This document shows positions 1-8,636 of a stretch of 64,000 nt of DNA, piece by piece. The notes beneath the pieces were generated by a model. It had not been told where the DNA came from and ran no database searches. It was given only the letters and a program-made list of their open reading frames with translations. Position numbers and translations under genes: made by a program. The stretch comes from Myxococcales bacterium (GTDB taxonomy: Bacteria; Myxococcota_A; Bradymonadia; UBA7976; UBA1532). The stretch's first letter is position 1, and each line of letters begins with the position of its first letter. Location: positions 572,001 through 636,000 of the forward strand of contig JACKDP010000002.1 of assembly GCA_020633435.1 (NCBI GenBank), read 5' to 3'.

Positions 1-461
1 GCCCCGAGATCTGGGAAGACACCGGCGGCCGACTGGACGTCTTCGTGGCCGGGGTGGGCACCGGCGGGACGATCACCGGCGTCGGCCGGTTCCTGAAGGC
101 GCAGAACCCCCGCATCCGCATCATCGCGGTCGAGCCCGCCACCTCCCCCGTCCTGGCGGGCGGTCGCCCCGGCGGCCACCAGATCCAGGGCATCGGCGCG
201 GGCTTCGTCCCCCCCGTCCTCGACCGCTCCGTCGTCGACGAGTACGTCACGGTGACGGACGAGGAGGCCTTCGACCACGCGCGCACCCTCGCGCGCCTCG
301 AGGGCATCCCTGCGGGCATCTCCTCGGGGGCGGCGTGCCGCGCGGCCCTCGAGGTCGCGTCCCGGCCGGCGTACGCGGGCGCCACCATCGTGACGCTGTT
401 CGCCTCCTCGGCCGAGCGCTACCTGTCCACCCGCCTCTACCGGGATCTCGTCCGCTCGTGA
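1..461 (+). CDS. cysK: Cysteine synthase, C-terminal part (gene runs off the left edge)
   Basis: The 5' end lies outside the window; the first complete codon is at base 3. The product is the C-terminal half of a PLP-dependent O-acetylserine sulfhydrylase, which makes cysteine from O-acetylserine and sulfide in the cytoplasm. The glycine loop [15 protein letters not shown] that holds the PLP phosphate is intact, followed by AVEP and the family motif [10 protein letters not shown]. The late segment [12 protein letters not shown] matches the conserved C-terminal region. The catalytic lysine lies upstream of the window and cannot be checked. The stop TGA overlaps the GTG start of the next gene by four bases, so the two are probably translationally coupled. 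Cystathionine beta-synthase-like paralogues share the fold; the motif spellings favour cysteine synthase. Confidence 0.92.
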   Translation, partial: PEIWEDTGGRLDVFVAGVGTGGTITGVGRFLKAQNPRIRIIAVEPATSPVLAGGRPGGHQIQGIGAGFVPPVLDRSVVDEYVTVTDEEAFDHARTLARLEGIPAGISSGAACRAALEVASRPAYAGATIVTLFASSAERYLSTRLYRDLVRS

Positions 462-1135
462 CCGACGCTCGCTTCTCCGCCCAGGTCGTCGCCCGCCGCC
501 CCGAGGGGCCGCGCGGCCAGGTGCTCACGCTGGCCGTACCCGCGGCCCTCGCCGCCGCCCATCGGCACGCCGGCCAGTACTGCGCCGTGGGCGTCTCCGG
601 CGCCGAGGAGGGCATCTTCGCCCTCACGAGCCCCCCCGGCGCGCCCAACTTCGAGCTCTACATCCAGCCGGCCGGGGGCAGCAGCGACCGCCTCGTGGCG
701 TGCGCCCTGGGCGCGACGGTCTCGGTCTCGGCGCCGGCGGGCGCGGGCTACGGCGTCGAGGCGGCCCTGGACGCCGGCGGCCCCCTCTACGCCCTCGGCG
801 CGGGCAGCGGCCTCTCGGGCCTGCTCGCCGCCGCCCGCGTCATCCACGCCCGGGGCCGCACCTTCCGCCTCTACGCGGGCTTTCGCACCGTCGACGACGT
901 CCTCTTCGCCGCCGACCTCGCCGCCTTCGCCGCGCGGGGCTCCCAGGTGCGCGTCATCCTCACGCGCCCGCCCGCCGGCCCCGGCCGCCGCGTCCAGCAC
1001 GCCCTCGCCGCCGACGCCGCCGACCTGCGGGACGCCTGGGTCCTGGCCTGCGGCCCCGCCGCCATGCAGGCCGACGCCCGCGCCACCTGCCTGGCGCTGG
1101 GCCTGCCCCCCGACCGCTTCCTGACCAACTACTGA
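458..1135 (+). CDS. Ferredoxin-NADP reductase-like (FNR superfamily) oxidoreductase domain protein
   Basis: A 225-residue protein starting at GTG 458, which overlaps the cysteine synthase stop (GTGA). An upstream in-frame ATG would lie inside cysK and is rejected. It has the two-lobed layout of the FNR superfamily: an N-terminal beta-barrel with the flavin-site segment GIFALTSPP (residues about 49-57) in place of the classical RxYS/T, a nucleotide-binding loop [12 protein letters not shown] around residue 110, and the C-terminal CGP motif (ACGPAAMQ), with the chain ending in FLTNY. It probably carries reducing equivalents between NAD(P)H and a partner through a bound flavin. No Fe-S cysteine cluster is visible, so a separate electron carrier would be needed. 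The substrate is unknown. Confidence 0.75.
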   Translation: MTDARFSAQVVARRPEGPRGQVLTLAVPAALAAAHRHAGQYCAVGVSGAEEGIFALTSPPGAPNFELYIQPAGGSSDRLVACALGATVSVSAPAGAGYGVEAALDAGGPLYALGAGSGLSGLLAAARVIHARGRTFRLYAGFRTVDDVLFAADLAAFAARGSQVRVILTRPPAGPGRRVQHALAADAADLRDAWVLACGPAAMQADARATCLALGLPPDRFLTNY

Positions 1136-1140
1136 GCCCC

Positions 1141-1704
1141 ATGCGCCTCGCCAACCCCCTGGTTCTGCTCGGCTTTCTGCTCGTCGCGGGCCCCGCCGCC
1201 GCCGACGGCCGCGTCGACGCCCGCCTCGACATCGGCCCCAACGGCACCATCCGGGCCGACCTCGTCCTGGACCGGGCCCAGGCCACGGCCCTGCTCACGC
1301 TCGACCCCGAGGCCCCCGACGCGGCGCTCCGGGCGGCCCTCGCCGACGGCCTCGTCCCCGCCCTCGGCCGCTGGCTGCGCCTCTCCGCCGACCCCACTCC
1401 CTGCCTCTGGCAGGCCGCCACCTGGCAGGCCCAGGACGCCGGCCGCTACGCCATCGCCGCCACCGCCGCCTGCCCCCCGGCCCCGGCCTACGACCTGGAC
1501 TGGGGTGGCCGCCGCGCCACCCTCGCCGTCCGCGTGGCCTTCAGCGGCCGCGGCGTCGACGACCTGACCCTCGCCCCCGGCGACGCCCCCGCGCGCCTCA
1601 TCCGCCCCCCGCCCGCCACCGGCAGCGGCCTCCTGATCCCCGCCGGCATCGCCGCCGCCGTGGGCCTGCTCGGCTTCGCGTGGTGGCGCCGCCGCCGCCG
1701 TTGA
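1141..1704 (+). CDS. Secreted protein with C-terminal membrane anchor, function unknown
   Basis: A 187-residue protein beginning five bases after the preceding stop. Residues 1-22 form a signal peptide (hydrophobic LVLLGFLLVAGPAAA). The body (residues about 25-155) contains two cysteines and no domain I recognise. The last part is a single hydrophobic segment (about 162-180) followed by WWRRRRR, so the chain probably ends as a membrane anchor or a sorting tail. There is no Gly-Cys before the helix, so it is not a clear MYXO-CTERM tail. Its final codons and stop lie inside the left copy of an 18-bp repeat that also ends the gene at 11972-12523. Confidence 0.7.
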   Translation: MRLANPLVLLGFLLVAGPAAADGRVDARLDIGPNGTIRADLVLDRAQATALLTLDPEAPDAALRAALADGLVPALGRWLRLSADPTPCLWQAATWQAQDAGRYAIAATAACPPAPAYDLDWGGRRATLAVRVAFSGRGVDDLTLAPGDAPARLIRPPPATGSGLLIPAGIAAAVGLLGFAWWRRRRR

Positions 1705-1710
1705 CGAGGC
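1693..1710. repeat. Left copy of 18-bp direct repeat bracketing the sigma-54 gene block
   Basis: The sequence CGCCGCCGTTGACGAGGC occurs here and, identically and in the same orientation, at 12512-12529. Each copy contains the last arginine codons and the TGA stop of a plus-strand gene. The two copies bracket all ten minus-strand genes plus the P-loop gene. The left half is arginine-codon low complexity, and the sub-string CGTTGACGAGG also occurs near 15505, so part of the match may come from codon bias. Confidence 0.6.
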
Positions 1711-1716
1711 GGCCCG

Positions 1717-2610
1717 TCAAGGTGGGCGGACGAACAGGCGTGGCAACCGCAAGAGGTCGGCCTCGGGACGCACGGGGCCAGGGATGCAGGTCACGGCCGA
1801 TGAAGCGCCGGCGCGCCGAACAGCAGCGACCACCCGGGCGTCGTGGGCGCCGTCCGGGTAGGCGAACGGGACCTCGGTCCCGAGCGGTCGCAGGGCCTCG
1901 ATGGAGAGCTCGACCTCTCGCTGGAGGGCGAGGTCGTCCACCTGGGTGAGGCGAGGATGGCCGACGCTGTGCGCTCCGACCCGCATGCCCGCGGCCGCGA
2001 GGGCCGTCCAGTCGTCCGGTCGGAGGTACAGCTGGCGCGCCAGATCGTGGGGGAGCTCGACGCCGACCTCGCTCGCCAGCGCCGCGAGCATCTGCCGCTG
2101 CTGCTCGGGGGTCGCGGCCAGGAGGGCCGCCTTCGGCTCGCCGACGATCCAGGCCTGCTTCCCAGGGAGGGTGTCGAGCCGGCCGCGGAACTCGCCGCCG
2201 CCCGGCAGGGGCACCTCGACGAACGGCGCGCAGGCGTGGTCGAGCAGCCAGTACCAGGCGTCGACCGCGGCGACGTCGCGGCCGGCACCCTGGAGGCCAG
2301 TCGCGACGTAGAAGGTCGCGGTCGCGCCGCGCGCACCGAGCAGGGGGGCGACGACGTCCACGTGCTCTCGATAACCATCGTCGAAGGTCAACGCGACGCC
2401 GGCGGGCGGTGGCTGGTCGGCCGCCAACGCGCTCTCGATGTCTTCCAGAGGCACTATTGGGCCGGCCTCGTCGAGGAGTCGGCTGAGCTCGCCGATGGTG
2501 AGCGCCGTGCCGCGCAGGCGGTAGCACCCCGGCAGCCCGAAGGCGACAGGCCCGTCATCGAGGACGCGGTGGAGCATCAGGATGTGGGTGGCGTCAGGCG
2601 GCCTCGACAT
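1717..2610 (-). CDS. Polysaccharide deacetylase (NodB-homology, CE4-like)
   Basis: A 297-residue last gene of the minus-strand operon. The NodB motifs are visible. Motif 1 is LTFDDGY at residues 74-80, with the catalytic-base and metal aspartates. Motif 2 is GAHSVGHPRL, a HxxxH-type metal site. Motif 3 is PFAYPDG. CE4 enzymes hydrolyse N- or O-acetyl groups from N-acetylated sugars using a divalent metal. No signal peptide is seen, so it probably acts in the cytoplasm, as expected for a tailoring enzyme rather than a cell-wall hydrolase. The 5' end overlaps the methyltransferase gene by 17 bases. Together with the glycosyltransferase-like domain encoded upstream, it suggests deacetylation of a sugar-containing intermediate. 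Confidence 0.85.
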   Translation of the reverse strand: MSRPPDATHILMLHRVLDDGPVAFGLPGCYRLRGTALTIGELSRLLDEAGPIVPLEDIESALAADQPPPAGVALTFDDGYREHVDVVAPLLGARGATATFYVATGLQGAGRDVAAVDAWYWLLDHACAPFVEVPLPGGGEFRGRLDTLPGKQAWIVGEPKAALLAATPEQQRQMLAALASEVGVELPHDLARQLYLRPDDWTALAAAGMRVGAHSVGHPRLTQVDDLALQREVELSIEALRPLGTEVPFAYPDGAHDARVVAAVRRAGASSAVTCIPGPVRPEADLLRLPRLFVRPP

Positions 2611-3256
2611 CGACTGCCTTTCGCGCCAGGAACCCCAGCTCCATCACGGGGTGGGGCGGACGGTCGAGGAGGTGGCCGTACACGCCTCGCCAGGGCTCTT
2701 CCCACTGCTGCACGACATCGAAGGGGGCCATGAGGCGGGCAATGGCGCCGCGGTCGAGGGCGTGGGGATGCCCGGCGTTGCGCGGCTTGTCTGGCGGATT
2801 CTCTTCGCACGTCAGCCAGAGCCAGCCCCCCGGCCGCAGGATCCGGTCGATCTCCCGCAGGACCGCGTGGGGATCGGCGGTGTGGTCGATGCAGTTGGTG
2901 CAGATGACCAGATCGCAGGAGCCCGAGACGAACGGCAGTGTCTCGCCCGAGATCGCGGCGTAGGTCACCTCGGCCAGCGGGAGCGGGAAGCGCGTCGCGT
3001 ACTGTTCGGCCAGGGGATCCACGCAGATCCGCCGGCCCGGGAGCCAGCGGAGGGGCGTCGTCAGGCCCCCGCCGACGTCGACCGACAGGGATGTGGCGGA
3101 CAGCTCCAGCTGCTGGAGGACTTCCCGCATGCGCCGGGCCTGCAGCCAGTAGTCGAGGAGACGCGCTTCGGCGCCCGGAAGGCCGAGGAGCGGCATGAGC
3201 TTGCGGGTCTGCCAGTCCAGCGTCCAGCGGAGTCGCTCGGGGAGGTCAGAAGCCAC
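2594..3256 (-). CDS. SAM-dependent methyltransferase (class I, type 11-like)
   Basis: A 220-residue protein. After a helical N-terminal segment (residues 1-50) comes a Rossmann-type methyltransferase core: motif I as LSVDVGGGLTTPL near residue 57, an acidic ICVDP at the end of strand 2, motif IV as CDLVICTNCIDHTADP near residue 113, and the post-motif helix and strand LREIDRILRPGGWLWLT. These are typical of methyltransferases acting on small molecules, with S-adenosylmethionine as donor. It overlaps the deacetylase gene by 17 bases and the LOG-family gene by 11 bases, so it is part of the same transcript. The methyl acceptor cannot be told from the sequence. Confidence 0.85.
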   Translation of the reverse strand: MASDLPERLRWTLDWQTRKLMPLLGLPGAEARLLDYWLQARRMREVLQQLELSATSLSVDVGGGLTTPLRWLPGRRICVDPLAEQYATRFPLPLAEVTYAAISGETLPFVSGSCDLVICTNCIDHTADPHAVLREIDRILRPGGWLWLTCEENPPDKPRNAGHPHALDRGAIARLMAPFDVVQQWEEPWRGVYGHLLDRPPHPVMELGFLARKAVDVEAA

Positions 3257-3794
3257 GGCTCACCTCCCGCGTGCCTGCGAGGTGGACCGCGAGGTGGATG
3301 GCCTCGGCGGCGCTCGTCGCGCGGTGGAGGCGATCCTCGCGGCGCTGGTCGAGTTGCTCGTCGGCCAGCCGGGCGCTCCAGCCTTCGCCCTGGTCGAGTA
3401 CCACGATGGGCTTGCCGTGCTGCCAGGCGAGCGCGATCTCGCTCAGGGTGCCCGAGCCGCCCCCGACCGCGATGACCACATCGGCGAGGGCGACCAGGAT
3501 CGTGTTGCGGGCGTAGTTCATCCCGGTCGGCACGGCCAGGTCGACGAACGGGTTGGCGGCCGTGGCCTGGAGGCCCGGCAGCACCCCGATGACGCTGCCG
3601 TCGGTCCAGCCAGCGGCGAGCCGGGCGCCCTTCGAGGCGGCCGCCATCACCCCCCCGAGGCCGCCGGTCGCGACCCGCAAGCCGGCGTCGACGAGGCCGG
3701 CGCCGATGGCTTCGGCTGCAGCCAGGAGGGTGGCTGAGGCGGCGTTGCCACCCACGACGGCGGCGATGAGCCGCCGGGACTGTCCGGTCATCAC
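3246..3794 (-). CDS. LOG-family (Rossmann, DprA/LOG superfamily) protein
   Basis: A 182-residue protein. GTG 3794 overlaps the stop of the gene in front (GTGA), and an ATG follows immediately at 3791. The nucleotide-binding features are AAVVGG at residues 11-16, VATGGLGGVM (41-50), a MNYARN segment (92-97) and the hallmark loop GGGSGTLSE (111-119), with the catalytic-type glutamate at 119. LOG enzymes are phosphoribohydrolases that release a base from nucleoside 5'-monophosphates; the wider superfamily also contains nucleotide-sensing proteins of conflict systems. In this operon it is the clearest hint that a nucleotide or modified base is a substrate or signal. The exact substrate is unknown. 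Confidence 0.82.
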   Translation of the reverse strand: MMTGQSRRLIAAVVGGNAASATLLAAAEAIGAGLVDAGLRVATGGLGGVMAAASKGARLAAGWTDGSVIGVLPGLQATAANPFVDLAVPTGMNYARNTILVALADVVIAVGGGSGTLSEIALAWQHGKPIVVLDQGEGWSARLADEQLDQRREDRLHRATSAAEAIHLAVHLAGTREVSRGF

Positions 3795-5317
3795 GTCAAC
3801 TCCTCTGGGTCGTCCGGGTGGTCGATGTCGAGCGACTTCTCCGCGGCCGCGAGGCGGCGGCCGAAGTTCCGGGTGCTCTTGGGGTCCATGCCGACCAGGC
3901 GGCCGGCTCTGGCCTGGACGCCACCGGCCTCGCGACGCGCCGCTCGGAGCGTAGCGACCTCGATGCGCTTGAGCTCGCGGTCGAGGTCACAGGGCAGACG
4001 CAGCGCCCGGGCAGCGGGGGGCAGGCGGTTCGTCGCGAGGGCGGCTCGGATGGCGTCGGCGCCGAGCTCATCGCCGAGGGAGGGGGCGTCGATGAGAGCC
4101 CGGACGAGGATGAGGCGCAGCTCGCGGACGTTGCCGGGCCAGTCGTGCTCCCGCAGGGCGGCGACGCCATCGGCGGTGACCCGGATGTCGCCGCGTCCGA
4201 TGCGCCGCAGGAGCGCTGGGCAGAGCTGCGGCAGATCGTCCAGGGTCTGCCGCAGCGGGGGCAGGCGGATGATGCCCGCGGACACGCGGTAGAAGAGGTC
4301 CGTCCGCATGGCGCTCAGGCCGTCGCGATCCTGCGTGCGGCGCGGATCGCCAAGCGCGGAGACCACCAGGCGTCCGTGGACGATGACAGGCGGCCGGGAT
4401 GAGCCGACCGGCTCGACCAGGATGACCCCCTCTTCGACCCGGTTGAGGGCCCGGAGCAGCTTCCCCTGGACGCTGGGTGCGAGGTTGAACGCCTCGTCGA
4501 GGAAGAAGGTCCCGCCGTCGGCCTCGCGGATGCGGCCCGACCGATCGGTGTCCGCGCCGGTGAAGGCGCCCTTGCTGTGGCCGAACAACAAGCTGTCGGC
4601 CAGCTCGGGCGGCAGCTGGGCGGCGTTCTGGGCCATGAACCGCCCTCGGCGGCCAGACTGCTCGTGCAGCATCGTCGCGACGACCTCCTTGCCCGTCCCC
4701 GTCTCGCCGATGATCAGCACCGGGAAGGGCTGGTCGGCGTACCGCGCGACCTTCTCGCGGACCTTCTCGAGCGCAGGGCTGGCGCCGACGAGGTCGGTCT
4801 TCGCCGCCGGCGGGGGCGCCTGGAAGAGGTCGCGGCGTGTCTCCCAGCGCAGCGTGGGCCCGAGTCGCCGCTCTCCGAGCCAGAGGTCGGTCCTCGCGTG
4901 GGTGGTCACCGCTTCGGTTGCCGCGGCGACGAGGGCCGGATCGAGGTCCGCCGGCAGGTGCACGTCGAGGGCAGGCCCCTGCTTGAGCGGCATGCGAAGG
5001 CCGACGTTGGCCAGGTAGTGCGCGAGCTGACGGGCCAGCGCGTCGGCGTCGTCCTCGCCAGCGAGCTCGGTAGGCGCGATGGCCGTCAGGCCGTCCTCCG
5101 CGATGCCCGACAGTCCGAGGCTGCGCTGCATTTCGGCCAGGCGCGCACTGCGGGCGTGGTCCCGCACCTCCGGCTTGCGGGGGGCCGCCTCCCCGATGAG
5201 GAGCACCCAGCAGGGCGGGTGCTGGGCGAAGTGCCGGGCGGTGTCGATGTCCTTGGGGTGGTTGTGGGTCCGGTGCTGGGGGTCCGGCCGTACGAGGACG
5301 AGGTGAACGGTCTTCAC
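3791..5317 (-). CDS. Sigma-54-dependent transcriptional activator with unrecognised N-terminal domain
   Basis: A 508-residue protein from GTG 5317, preceded by GGAGGAG and overlapping the upstream stop by four bases. Residues 1-165 form a domain I do not recognise; it is not a response-regulator receiver, GAF or FHA domain. Residues about 175-400 are an AAA+ core with Walker A GETGTGKE (204-211), the sigma-54 contact loop GAFTGA (250-255), Walker B FFLDE (271-275), an arginine-finger region DLFYRVS and sensor II WPGNVREL. The C-terminus (about 455-495) resembles a Fis-type helix-turn-helix. All features needed to activate sigma-54 RNA polymerase are present. The operon's own promoter at 11840-11855 is of the sigma-54 type, so positive autoregulation is likely. 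The N-terminal domain presumably senses the inducing signal. Confidence 0.93.
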   Translation of the reverse strand: MKTVHLVLVRPDPQHRTHNHPKDIDTARHFAQHPPCWVLLIGEAAPRKPEVRDHARSARLAEMQRSLGLSGIAEDGLTAIAPTELAGEDDADALARQLAHYLANVGLRMPLKQGPALDVHLPADLDPALVAAATEAVTTHARTDLWLGERRLGPTLRWETRRDLFQAPPPAAKTDLVGASPALEKVREKVARYADQPFPVLIIGETGTGKEVVATMLHEQSGRRGRFMAQNAAQLPPELADSLLFGHSKGAFTGADTDRSGRIREADGGTFFLDEAFNLAPSVQGKLLRALNRVEEGVILVEPVGSSRPPVIVHGRLVVSALGDPRRTQDRDGLSAMRTDLFYRVSAGIIRLPPLRQTLDDLPQLCPALLRRIGRGDIRVTADGVAALREHDWPGNVRELRLILVRALIDAPSLGDELGADAIRAALATNRLPPAARALRLPCDLDRELKRIEVATLRAARREAGGVQARAGRLVGMDPKSTRNFGRRLAAAEKSLDIDHPDDPEELT

Positions 5318-6342
5318 GGGATCTCCTCCAGAGGCAGGACCGAGTAGATCTTCGCGTGGCGAGCCGGATCGGTGAGGTCGGTGCGGGCGAGCAGGCGGCC
5401 GGAGCCGCGGTCCAGGAGCAGGACGCTGGTCTCGCTGCCCTCGGGGGGTCGGTCCGCCCAGCGATGCCGGGGCAGGCGGCCCGACCGCACCTCCGTCAGG
5501 CCGACGGCGAGGTGGGCGTCGCTGACGGCCAGGCCACGGCACCAGCCGTGGTGGCCGGTTGCGAACGCGTGGTGGCGCAGGCGCTCCTGGAGTGTCGAGG
5601 CGTCGAGCTCGATGACCGAGCCGTCGATGGCGGTGAGCCAGACGGTGTCGGCCTCGGCGAAGCCGTCGTGCAGGAAGTGCCCCGAGAAGCGCGCCGCGAC
5701 CGTGAAGTCGTGCAGGTCACGCAGTGTGCCGTCGGCGAAGCACGTGGCGAGCAGACGGTCGCGGACCCGGGCTACGTGGTTGACGTGGAGGTAGTCCGGG
5801 ACCTTGAGCTGGTGGAACGGGGCCGACCGCCGGTCGGCGCTGTAGTAGCCAGGCTCGGTAGATCCCAGGGGCCAGGGCGGGGGCGTGGTGCCAGTCCAGC
5901 CGGGCTGGACCGGCGGCGCGTCCGTCGGGAAGTCCTCGCCGCCCAGGCGGCGAGCGTTGGCCCACGCGGGGAGGAGCCCGTGGCTGCCATGAAAGCGTCC
6001 GTCGAGGCCCAGGACGTCGACGGCCCCGAGCCCGGTGTTGGCCACGAAGAGCCGGTCGCCGAGCACGGCGACGTGGTGCAGATCGTTCATGCAGGGCTGG
6101 TGGAGCACGCCGGTCACCTCAGCGCGGCGGGGGTCGATGCGGACGACCGCTGCGTGCGCGGCGACATAGAGGAGGCCATCGCGGCCCAGGCTGCCGCCGG
6201 CGAAGCCCTTCGTCGGCACGCGCAGGTGGGGCGGCGGCGCCCAGCGCACGACGATCTCGGCCCGCTCGGCAGCCAGATCGACGAGCCAGACGACGCCCTC
6301 ACCTCCGTCATCGAAGTACCCTCCGGTCACGAGGGCCTTCAT
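5314..6342 (-). CDS. Predicted beta-propeller-like protein, function unknown
   Basis: A 342-residue protein that I do not recognise as a named family. It shows repeated blade-like segments: DGLLYVAAHAAVVRID, GDRLFVANTGLGAVDVLGLD, DTVWLTAIDGSVIELD and SVLLLDRGSGRLLAR. These are spaced roughly 50-60 residues apart, as in NHL/YncE-type propellers. Conserved-looking histidines (LHHVAV, LHVNHVARV, FATGHHGWCRG) could line a metal or substrate site. There is no signal peptide. The stop overlaps the GTG of the sigma-54 activator gene and the 5' end overlaps the acyltransferase fusion gene by four bases, so it is made together with them. It could be a lyase, esterase or hydroxylase of the propeller type. 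Confidence 0.7.
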   Translation of the reverse strand: MKALVTGGYFDDGGEGVVWLVDLAAERAEIVVRWAPPPHLRVPTKGFAGGSLGRDGLLYVAAHAAVVRIDPRRAEVTGVLHQPCMNDLHHVAVLGDRLFVANTGLGAVDVLGLDGRFHGSHGLLPAWANARRLGGEDFPTDAPPVQPGWTGTTPPPWPLGSTEPGYYSADRRSAPFHQLKVPDYLHVNHVARVRDRLLATCFADGTLRDLHDFTVAARFSGHFLHDGFAEADTVWLTAIDGSVIELDASTLQERLRHHAFATGHHGWCRGLAVSDAHLAVGLTEVRSGRLPRHRWADRPPEGSETSVLLLDRGSGRLLARTDLTDPARHAKIYSVLPLEEIP

Positions 6343-8636
6343 GACGGGCTCCGCCAGGCGCGGACGGCCTCCGGCAGCCGGGCCAGGAAGGCGCCCAGCT
6401 CACGCGGATCGCCGGGCAACGGCTCGCTGGCGCTGGCGAGCTCTTCGAGGGCGTCGAGGACGGCGCCCGCGCTGGTGATGGCCCCCTCGACCTCTGGGTC
6501 GCCCCAGGCCATCAGCTCACCGAGGGCCGACCGCAGCCGCGCGAGCTGGACGCGCAGGCCGCGCCGTTGGGCGATGACCCGAGCCTCCCTCGCCGGGAGC
6601 TCGTCGTCCAGCGACCTCGCCTCGGCGACGGCGCGGGCCAGCGCGACACCCCGCACCTGCGACGCGGTCTGGCGCGCCGCGTCGGCGATGGCCGTGCGGA
6701 AGGGCCAGCCGGTTTGCTGCTCTCGGTTGTGGTGCAGCGGCAGTGTCGCTTCGACGACGGCGCTCGGCTCGTCGGCCCGCGCGAGGGCGGCCCAGACGGT
6801 GTCGGCGCGCCGGGTCGTGACCCCGTCGGCCGTGGCCAGGACGGGGGTCGGCCACCGGAACAGGGCGTCCAGATCCAGAAAGACGGTGTTGCCGCCTCGC
6901 CGCAGGGAGGGCCGAGGGGTCGACTCCGCCCCGTCCCAGACGAGCTGGCGGGTCAGCTGCTGCCCGTCGAGCAGTCGGGCCAGGTCGGCGATCAGCCCGA
7001 GCGCGACGGTCCGGACGGGTTCGCCGGCGCGATGGGGCGCGTAAGGCCAGACGTCGCCAGCCTCGGGCGCAATGGCCTCGGTGAGGTCATAGTAGGCGTC
7101 GAACATCGCCGACCGCTGGTCAGGCGGCAGCCAGCCAGCGTCGGGCCCCAGCTGCCGCATGCGCGCGATGTTGGCGGCGAGGTCGCCGAGTTGCCCGCCC
7201 AGGCAGTCGAGCCCGGGGACGGGCGGGTCGCCGGTGTACGTCCCCAGGATCACGCTGTGCTGAGGGAGCTCTGCCCAGAAGCGCGCCACCCGGAAGAGCA
7301 GGTTGGTCTGCCGGCCGACCCGGCCCGCGGCGTCGCGCTGCTCGAAGGCCATGTCATCGTCGACCATCCAGACGACGATCGGGCGCTCCGCCGGATGGGG
7401 CAGGCCGGGGACGGGCTTTGCCAGATGGGCGCGGAGGGCCGCGACCTGGGCCTCGCGGGCGACGCCGATGGGGACGGGCAGGCGATCCCCGACGGGGGGG
7501 ATGACGCCGTTCTCAGCCGCGCGGTCGAGGGCCGGGCGGAGGACGTCGAGCGGCACGCGGTGGACGACCACCGATCCGGCGGCCCCCACCTGGACGTCGT
7601 CGGCCTGGGTCGCCGGCGCGTGGTTCTCGACGATCAACACCCCGACGTGGCCCGGATAGCGGGACGCGCTCACCTCCCGCGCGAGGGACGCGAGGAGTCG
7701 CTGCACGGACGCCACCCGCCCGACCGTGGCCAGCGACACGAGCACGTCCGGCACCTCGTCGCGGCCAGGCGGCGCGACGCCCATGCTCTCGCTGACCTGC
7801 CCCCGGCCGAGCGCGAACCAGCGCCGCTCAAGCAGGAGCTCGGGCCGGTGCCGATGGAGGGCGTCCAGGGCGCGGCCGACCAGATCCGCCGGGAGGTTGA
7901 ACTGTGTCGAGAGGAGCGCTTGAAGCCCCTCGCGACCCCCGACCCGGCGCGTCGTCCGCCCGACCCGGGTGTCGCGGGTGTAGACCGCGTCCCGCAGGGT
8001 GAGCACCGCGTCAGCGTGGATGCGCACAGCACGCAGACTCGCGAGGAACGGCCCGAAGCCAGGCTCCGAGTAGTGCGCGCGCACCATGGGAGCGAAGTCC
8101 GCATAGGCGCAGAGACCGGGCTCGACGACATAGACGGTCTTCAGCGCTCCGTCGGGCAGGCGGCGGGTGAGCGTGGGGCCCGCCGGCGCCTGGGGATCGA
8201 AGGAGAAGTCCCAGCCCCGAAACGACTGGGTCTGTGCGGGACCGTCGAGGCGCCATGGGCGCAGGTAGGGGTGGCCGTTGCCGACGTCGCAGAGGAACCG
8301 ATCGGCGCCCACCCGGGCGACGCAGACGAAGTGGTCGCCCGGCGCCCGGACGGTCGCCGCCGCGAGGTGGGCCTCGAACCCGAGGGCCTGGAGGAGCGCT
8401 GTGAACGGCGGCGTCGTGCGATCGCAGTTGCCGCCAACCCCAGCGATGGCCGCGTCGATGACCGTCGGGAGGGAGGGAAGCTCCCAGGGCTGGCCGTCGT
8501 TGGCCACCAGCAGCAGGTTGTGGAACGGCACGGCCATCAGGTGGGCCGCCTGCAAGCGCGCCAGGCCTGCCGCGTCAACGCTGACGTCGGGCCGGCCGAG
8601 CCGGGCCAGGTAGGCGTCGAGCCGCGCCGCGTTCAC
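6339..8636 (-). CDS. Arylamine N-acetyltransferase-like / glycosyltransferase-like fusion protein
   Basis: A 765-residue protein from GTG 8636 (GTGA overlap with the peptidase gene). Residues 1-260 match the NAT fold: HLMAVPFHNLLLV (32-44), the catalytic cysteine in GGNCD (Cys71), the histidine in GDHFVCV (His102) and the aspartate in CDVGNG (Asp117), giving a complete Cys-His-Asp triad. From about residue 295 a second domain begins like a GT-A glycosyltransferase (PDVLVSLATVGRVASVQRLL) and carries an acidic metal-type motif WMVDDDMAF (Asp426-428). The last 120 residues are helical. The protein may acylate an amine and attach or recognise a sugar. The NAT part is the surer call. The second domain could be another nucleotide-binding fold. 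Confidence 0.72.
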   Translation of the reverse strand: MNAARLDAYLARLGRPDVSVDAAGLARLQAAHLMAVPFHNLLLVANDGQPWELPSLPTVIDAAIAGVGGNCDRTTPPFTALLQALGFEAHLAAATVRAPGDHFVCVARVGADRFLCDVGNGHPYLRPWRLDGPAQTQSFRGWDFSFDPQAPAGPTLTRRLPDGALKTVYVVEPGLCAYADFAPMVRAHYSEPGFGPFLASLRAVRIHADAVLTLRDAVYTRDTRVGRTTRRVGGREGLQALLSTQFNLPADLVGRALDALHRHRPELLLERRWFALGRGQVSESMGVAPPGRDEVPDVLVSLATVGRVASVQRLLASLAREVSASRYPGHVGVLIVENHAPATQADDVQVGAAGSVVVHRVPLDVLRPALDRAAENGVIPPVGDRLPVPIGVAREAQVAALRAHLAKPVPGLPHPAERPIVVWMVDDDMAFEQRDAAGRVGRQTNLLFRVARFWAELPQHSVILGTYTGDPPVPGLDCLGGQLGDLAANIARMRQLGPDAGWLPPDQRSAMFDAYYDLTEAIAPEAGDVWPYAPHRAGEPVRTVALGLIADLARLLDGQQLTRQLVWDGAESTPRPSLRRGGNTVFLDLDALFRWPTPVLATADGVTTRRADTVWAALARADEPSAVVEATLPLHHNREQQTGWPFRTAIADAARQTASQVRGVALARAVAEARSLDDELPAREARVIAQRRGLRVQLARLRSALGELMAWGDPEVEGAITSAGAVLDALEELASASEPLPGDPRELGAFLARLPEAVRAWRSPS

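Noticed and set aside
3791..5317. RtcR (RNA-repair regulator) identity for the sigma-54 activator
   Set aside because: The N-terminal domain does not read like the RtcR CARF domain, and no rtcA or rtcB genes are nearby.
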